From: Soonwooa sp023440705
GTDB lineage: Bacteria; Bacteroidota; Bacteroidia; Flavobacteriales; Weeksellaceae
Reading direction: 5' to 3'
Length of the DNA stretch: 63,409 nt
Assembly (NCBI GenBank): GCA_023440705.1
Contig: JAEXRP010000102.1
Span: 1-63,409, forward strand
Numbering within the stretch: position 1 is the first letter of the stretch; each line of letters begins with the position of its first letter. The position numbers and the translations under genes were made by a program. Below are positions 60,469-63,409 of this stretch, piece after piece. The notes under the pieces are model-generated. The model made no database searches, was not told where the DNA came from, and saw only the letters and a list, made by a program, of their open reading frames with translations.

Positions 60469-60852
60469 ATGTTCAACATGATGAAAAGATTCATTCTAGT
60501 AATCATAATGATGATTTCAACACTTGGTATTTTCTCTTTTACTTACAAGAGTGATGCCACAGATGCTAAAACAAGTTTTGCATCGTACTACCACGATAAG
60601 TTTGAAGGTAGAAAAACAGCAAGCGGTGAGATTTTCGATAACGACGACCTTACAGCTGCTAACAGAACAATCCCATTTGGGACAAAGGTGAAAATTACGA
60701 ATCTTCGTAATGGTAAAAGCGTAGTGGTAAGAATTAATGATAGAGGTCCTTTTACAAAAGGTAGAGCGTTTGATATGTCGAGAGCAGCCTTTGAAGAGAT
60801 TGGTAGCCTATCAGCAGGTCATCTTCCAATCGAATATGAAATTGTCGATTAA
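60469..60852 (+). CDS. RlpA-like double-psi beta-barrel protein, exported
   Basis: 127 residues: a signal peptide or anchor (MMKRFILVIIMMISTLGIFSF) and then a double-psi beta-barrel domain of RlpA type with ASYYHDKFEGRKTASGE, LTAANRTIPFGTKVKITN, VVRINDRGPF (catalytic-region Asp) and GRAFDMSRAAFEEIG. RlpA proteins are septal lytic transglycosylases or cell-wall binding proteins. This copy has no SPOR domain, so peptidoglycan targeting by that route is absent. Starts at 60469 or 60478/60481 are all possible. Confidence 0.88.
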   Translation: MFNMMKRFILVIIMMISTLGIFSFTYKSDATDAKTSFASYYHDKFEGRKTASGEIFDNDDLTAANRTIPFGTKVKITNLRNGKSVVVRINDRGPFTKGRAFDMSRAAFEEIGSLSAGHLPIEYEIVD

Positions 60853-60875
60853 GATTAAAAATTTTAGTTAGTAAG

Positions 60876-60915
60876 AAAAAGCATCTATAACAATTGAGTT
60901 ATGGATGCTTTTTTT
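60876..60915 (+). terminator. Terminator of the RlpA-like gene
   Basis: A 16-bp stem with one G-T pair (60876-60891 with 60898-60913) and Ts to 60915. It contains the ATG at 60901, which is therefore not a credible start for the next gene. Confidence 0.82.
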
Positions 60916-60936
60916 ATTTTTACACAAATTATTAAT

Positions 60937-61149
60937 ATGTTCAGTATCGAAGACGAGTTTCAAGAATTTAAGCAAGAATTAGAAAAATTGGGTGTCAATG
61001 TTATTAAAATCCAAAAAGTTGGTAATGGCAGTATGTCTTTTCATGAAGTGATTTACAAATCGCCACGTTATAGCGAAGAGAAAAAAGTCTTTGTAGAACG
61101 CCACAAACTTGATGAACTTTTAAACGATTTTAAAAAAGCTTACTCATAA
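60937..61149 (+). CDS. Small conserved-looking protein of unknown function
   Basis: 70 residues from the ATG at 60937 (MFSIEDEFQEFK), chosen because the in-frame ATG at 60901 lies within the upstream terminator. It is charged, with predicted helix-strand-helix (FQEFKQELEKLG, FHEVIYKSPRYSEEKKVF, HKLDELLNDFKKAY) and no signal or membrane segment. No family recognised. Its stop abuts that of the convergent methyltransferase. A TATTTTTA box just after the terminator may be its promoter. Confidence 0.6.
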   Translation: MFSIEDEFQEFKQELEKLGVNVIKIQKVGNGSMSFHEVIYKSPRYSEEKKVFVERHKLDELLNDFKKAYS

Positions 61150-61917
61150 CTAAGATTTCTTTCCATAAAGTAAAAGCCTTTTAAAAGCATAGATCGCCGG
61201 TAATTTCGGGAAATTGTCAGCGATTCGATTTTTATATTCTTTGATAAAATCCTCATGATACGCTTCATCCATATTTTCTAAATACGGAATTAATGCAGAG
61301 CCAGAAATAAAATCAAAAAGCTGATCATGACTTTCAGTGATAATAGGGTAAATTCTGAGCGATAAATTTAAATCGGACAATCCGTTCTCAAAAAAGATTT
61401 GCGCGTAATCATCAATGCTTAAAACCGCCGATTTGCGATTCCAATTACTAAGTTGGGATTTGTAAGGTTGCTCTTCCGCCAAGTCAAAAAGAATTTGGTT
61501 GAGTTTATTTTCGGGTTGATAAGGCATTTGTACAGCCAATTGTCCAGCTTTATTTAGTTTAGAAATAATTTTCGGAAACAATTTTTGATGATTGTCCGAC
61601 CATTGCAAAGCCGCATTACTAAAGATTAAATCCCAAGTTTTATCATCTTCGATAATCGCTTCTGTTGTCGATATTTTAAAATCTAAATTTTCTTTTTTAA
61701 AAACTTTCGACTGTTCTAACATTTCGGGTGATGAGTCAATTCCTAAGAATTTGGACGAAGAAAATTTTTCTGCAAGAATCGAAGTTTGTTCGCCAGTTCC
61801 GCAACCCAAATCGATGGCGCTCATATTATTTTTATCTTCGATCATGTCCATCAAATCAAAAAACGGTTTGTATCTAATATTTTTAAATTGATTATAAACG
61901 TCAGGATTCCAAGGCAT
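61150..61917 (-). CDS. SAM-dependent methyltransferase, trans-aconitate methyltransferase-like
   Basis: A 255-residue class I methyltransferase: WNPDVYNQFKNIRYKPFFDL at the start, AIDLGCGTGEQTSILA (SAM binding), FLGIDSSPEMLEQSK and LIFSNAALQWSDNHQKLF. The WNPxxYxxF start and NAALQW motif match trans-aconitate 2-methyltransferase (Tam), which methylates and removes that aconitase inhibitor. Substrate remains inference. It is divergent from cinA, 122 bp apart. Confidence 0.82.
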   Translation of the reverse strand: MPWNPDVYNQFKNIRYKPFFDLMDMIEDKNNMSAIDLGCGTGEQTSILAEKFSSSKFLGIDSSPEMLEQSKVFKKENLDFKISTTEAIIEDDKTWDLIFSNAALQWSDNHQKLFPKIISKLNKAGQLAVQMPYQPENKLNQILFDLAEEQPYKSQLSNWNRKSAVLSIDDYAQIFFENGLSDLNLSLRIYPIITESHDQLFDFISGSALIPYLENMDEAYHEDFIKEYKNRIADNFPKLPAIYAFKRLLLYGKKS

Positions 61918-62039
61918 ATTTTTATTTTTTTAAATTAAACAAAGGATGGAAGATGGATAATCTTAAATTTGTTTTAAACTTTATTAAATTTAAAAAGAAT
62001 TGCTGACTTTTACCGACATTTGTTCCGTAAATTTCAAGT

Positions 62040-63293
62040 ATGAAAAACGCCATTCTCATCACCATCGGCGATGAAATCCTTTCTGGAAACACCATTGACA
62101 CCAATTCCAACTTTATTGCAACAGAACTAAAATCCATCGGGATTTCTGTAAAACAAATTTTTACGATTTCAGATGAAATAGAAGTTATAAAATCTACATT
62201 GAAAGATGCTTTTGATTTGGGCGATTTGGTGATAACGACTGGCGGTTTGGGACCGACCAGAGATGATAAAACCAAGAAAGCTTTTTTGGAGTTTTTTGAT
62301 GATAAATTAGTTTCGGATGAAAAAACATTTAAGCATTTGTCGGATTATTTGATTTCCAGAAATCGACAAGATTTGTTGGAATTGAATAAAAGTCAAGCTG
62401 ACGTTTTGTCGAAAGCTATAGTTTTTCAAAACGATTTCGGAACTGCGCCTTGTCAAATGATTGAGCAAAATGGGAAATTAGTTTTCTCGTTGCCTGGCGT
62501 TCCTTACGAAGTAAAACCTTTGATTAAAGATAAAATTCTTCCTTATTTAAAAGAGAAATTCGAGCTCGATTCTATTTTTACGAGAATTGTTTCGGTGGTC
62601 AACGTTCCCGAAAGTATTTTGGCTGAACGAATTGAAGATTGGGAAGATCATTTGCCATCACACATTTCGTTGTCTTATTTACCAATTGGAAACCGCGTGA
62701 AACTGAGAATTACCGCTTCTGGAAAAGATTTTTCACAATTAGAAAATGATGTTGAAACGCAAATTCAATCTTTATTAAAAATTATTGGTGAAAATGTAAT
62801 TGCAACTTATGAAGATAAAATCGAAAAGATTTTAGGTGAAATTCTAACTGATAGAAAACTAACTGTTTCAACAACGGAAAGTTGTACCGGTGGCGAAATT
62901 TCAAAATTGATTACGTCGGTTTCGGGAAGTTCAAAATACTTTTTAGGTGGAATTGTAACCTACGCCACTCAAAAGAAAATTGATATTTTAAAAGTTTCTG
63001 AAGAAAGCGTTGCAAAACATACGGTTGTTAGCGAAGAAGTCGCTTTAGAAATGGCTCGAGGTGGACAAAAACTTTTCGGGACAAATATTTGTCTTTCCAC
63101 AACTGGCGTTGCTGGACCAAGCAAAGGCGAAGATGGCAAAGATGTTGGAACCGTTTTTTACTCAATTCGAATCAATGATATAGAGAAAGTTTCGCATTTG
63201 CATCTACCGTACATGGAGCGCACAGATTTTATGAATTTCGTTGCACAACGTATTTTGCAAGATTTGGTGGCGATGTTGGTGCAGAATCATTGA
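62040..63293 (+). CDS. cinA: CinA-family protein (nicotinamide-nucleotide amidohydrolase / damage-inducible)
   Basis: A 417-residue two-domain protein. The N-terminal MoaB/MogA-like (COG1058) domain has TIGDEILSGNTIDTNSN and TTGGLGPTRDDKTKKAF; the C-terminal CinA domain (about 260-415) has TTESCTGGEISKLI and STTGVAGPSKGEDGKDVGTV. The C-terminal domain deamidates NMN to nicotinate mononucleotide in NAD salvage; the N-terminal part has ADP-ribose pyrophosphatase activity in some members. Length and order match the full-length form. Confidence 0.93.
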   Translation: MKNAILITIGDEILSGNTIDTNSNFIATELKSIGISVKQIFTISDEIEVIKSTLKDAFDLGDLVITTGGLGPTRDDKTKKAFLEFFDDKLVSDEKTFKHLSDYLISRNRQDLLELNKSQADVLSKAIVFQNDFGTAPCQMIEQNGKLVFSLPGVPYEVKPLIKDKILPYLKEKFELDSIFTRIVSVVNVPESILAERIEDWEDHLPSHISLSYLPIGNRVKLRITASGKDFSQLENDVETQIQSLLKIIGENVIATYEDKIEKILGEILTDRKLTVSTTESCTGGEISKLITSVSGSSKYFLGGIVTYATQKKIDILKVSEESVAKHTVVSEEVALEMARGGQKLFGTNICLSTTGVAGPSKGEDGKDVGTVFYSIRINDIEKVSHLHLPYMERTDFMNFVAQRILQDLVAMLVQNH

Positions 63294-63336
63294 TAATTCT
63301 CATTGTCTGAAATTCTTCCTTAAATTTTATCTTTTG

Positions 63337-63344
63337 TAGCTTTG
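63337..63344 (+). promoter_or_regulatory. Possible -7 box (TAGCTTTG) of the last gene
   Basis: A TAnnTTTG match 20 bases before the ATG at 63365; no clear -33 element. Confidence 0.35.
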
Positions 63345-63364
63345 ATAGGTTTTTAAATTCATTT

Positions 63365-63409
63365 ATGAAAAATTTAGTTTTTGTTGGAGCAGTCGTTTTT
63401 GCTTTGGTT
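63365..63409 (+). CDS. Start of an exported protein, cut by the window end
   Basis: Only 15 codons are present. They read MKNLVFVGAVVFALV, the start of a signal peptide: a Lys in the n-region followed by a hydrophobic run. Nothing can be said of the product. Confidence 0.5.
   Translation, partial: MKNLVFVGAVVFALV

Noticed and set aside
60901..60936. Upstream start for the small protein at 60937
   Set aside because: The ATG lies inside the terminator hairpin of the preceding gene.

Overview
The window looks like chromosome from a low-GC member of the Bacteroidota, most likely a flavobacterium close to Chryseobacterium (Weeksellaceae). The evidence is several proteins with type IX secretion (T9SS) C-terminal sorting tails, Bacteroidota promoter boxes of the form TAnnTTTG, A-rich translation starts without a clear Shine-Dalgarno site, a DnaE polymerase with a fused exonuclease, and intergenic palindromes of a style I associate with flavobacteria. 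I see no tRNA, rRNA, CRISPR array, transposase or prophage. The genus is inference.

Layout. 1-6045: the end of an L,D-transpeptidase, a secreted carboxypeptidase-regulatory-like protein, and dnaE. 6046-15221: three T9SS-exported proteins. Two of them are paralogs whose last 79 residues are nearly identical, and they sit between two direct copies of a ~187-bp structured repeat. 15311-20099 (minus strand): M28 peptidase, flavin reductase-like protein, fumarylacetoacetase, a small secreted protein and 4-hydroxyphenylpyruvate dioxygenase, which is part of tyrosine catabolism. 20242-22498: queD, an lpxH-type hydrolase and a LuxE-like acyltransferase. 22499-23149: intergenic, rich in repeats. 23150-28725: a giant T9SS protein and a small PID-CTERM-like protein.

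29156-58570 is a ~29-kb exopolysaccharide/capsule locus with all genes on the plus strand. It encodes nucleotide-sugar enzymes (two DegT aminotransferases, a PglF/CapD-type dehydratase, a complete CapE-CapF-CapG set for UDP-N-acetyl-L-fucosamine, RfbC), export machinery (OPX lipoprotein, Wzc-like tyrosine kinase, Wzx flippase, two Wzy/EpsG-like polymerases), glycosyltransferases, a PglC-like initiating phosphoglycosyltransferase, and two phage-tailspike-like beta-helix proteins. Embedded in it is a compact acyl-processing module (GNAT, acyl carrier protein, FabG-like reductase, AMP-ligase, LuxE, LuxC) that leads directly into an aminotransferase and the initiating transferase. No luciferase is present. 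This module is the best candidate for an undescribed system: it may make an unusual acyl or aldehyde/amine-derived substituent for the polysaccharide.

58637-63409: housekeeping genes (rimO, an RlpA-like protein, a small conserved protein, a SAM methyltransferase, cinA) and the first codons of one more exported protein.
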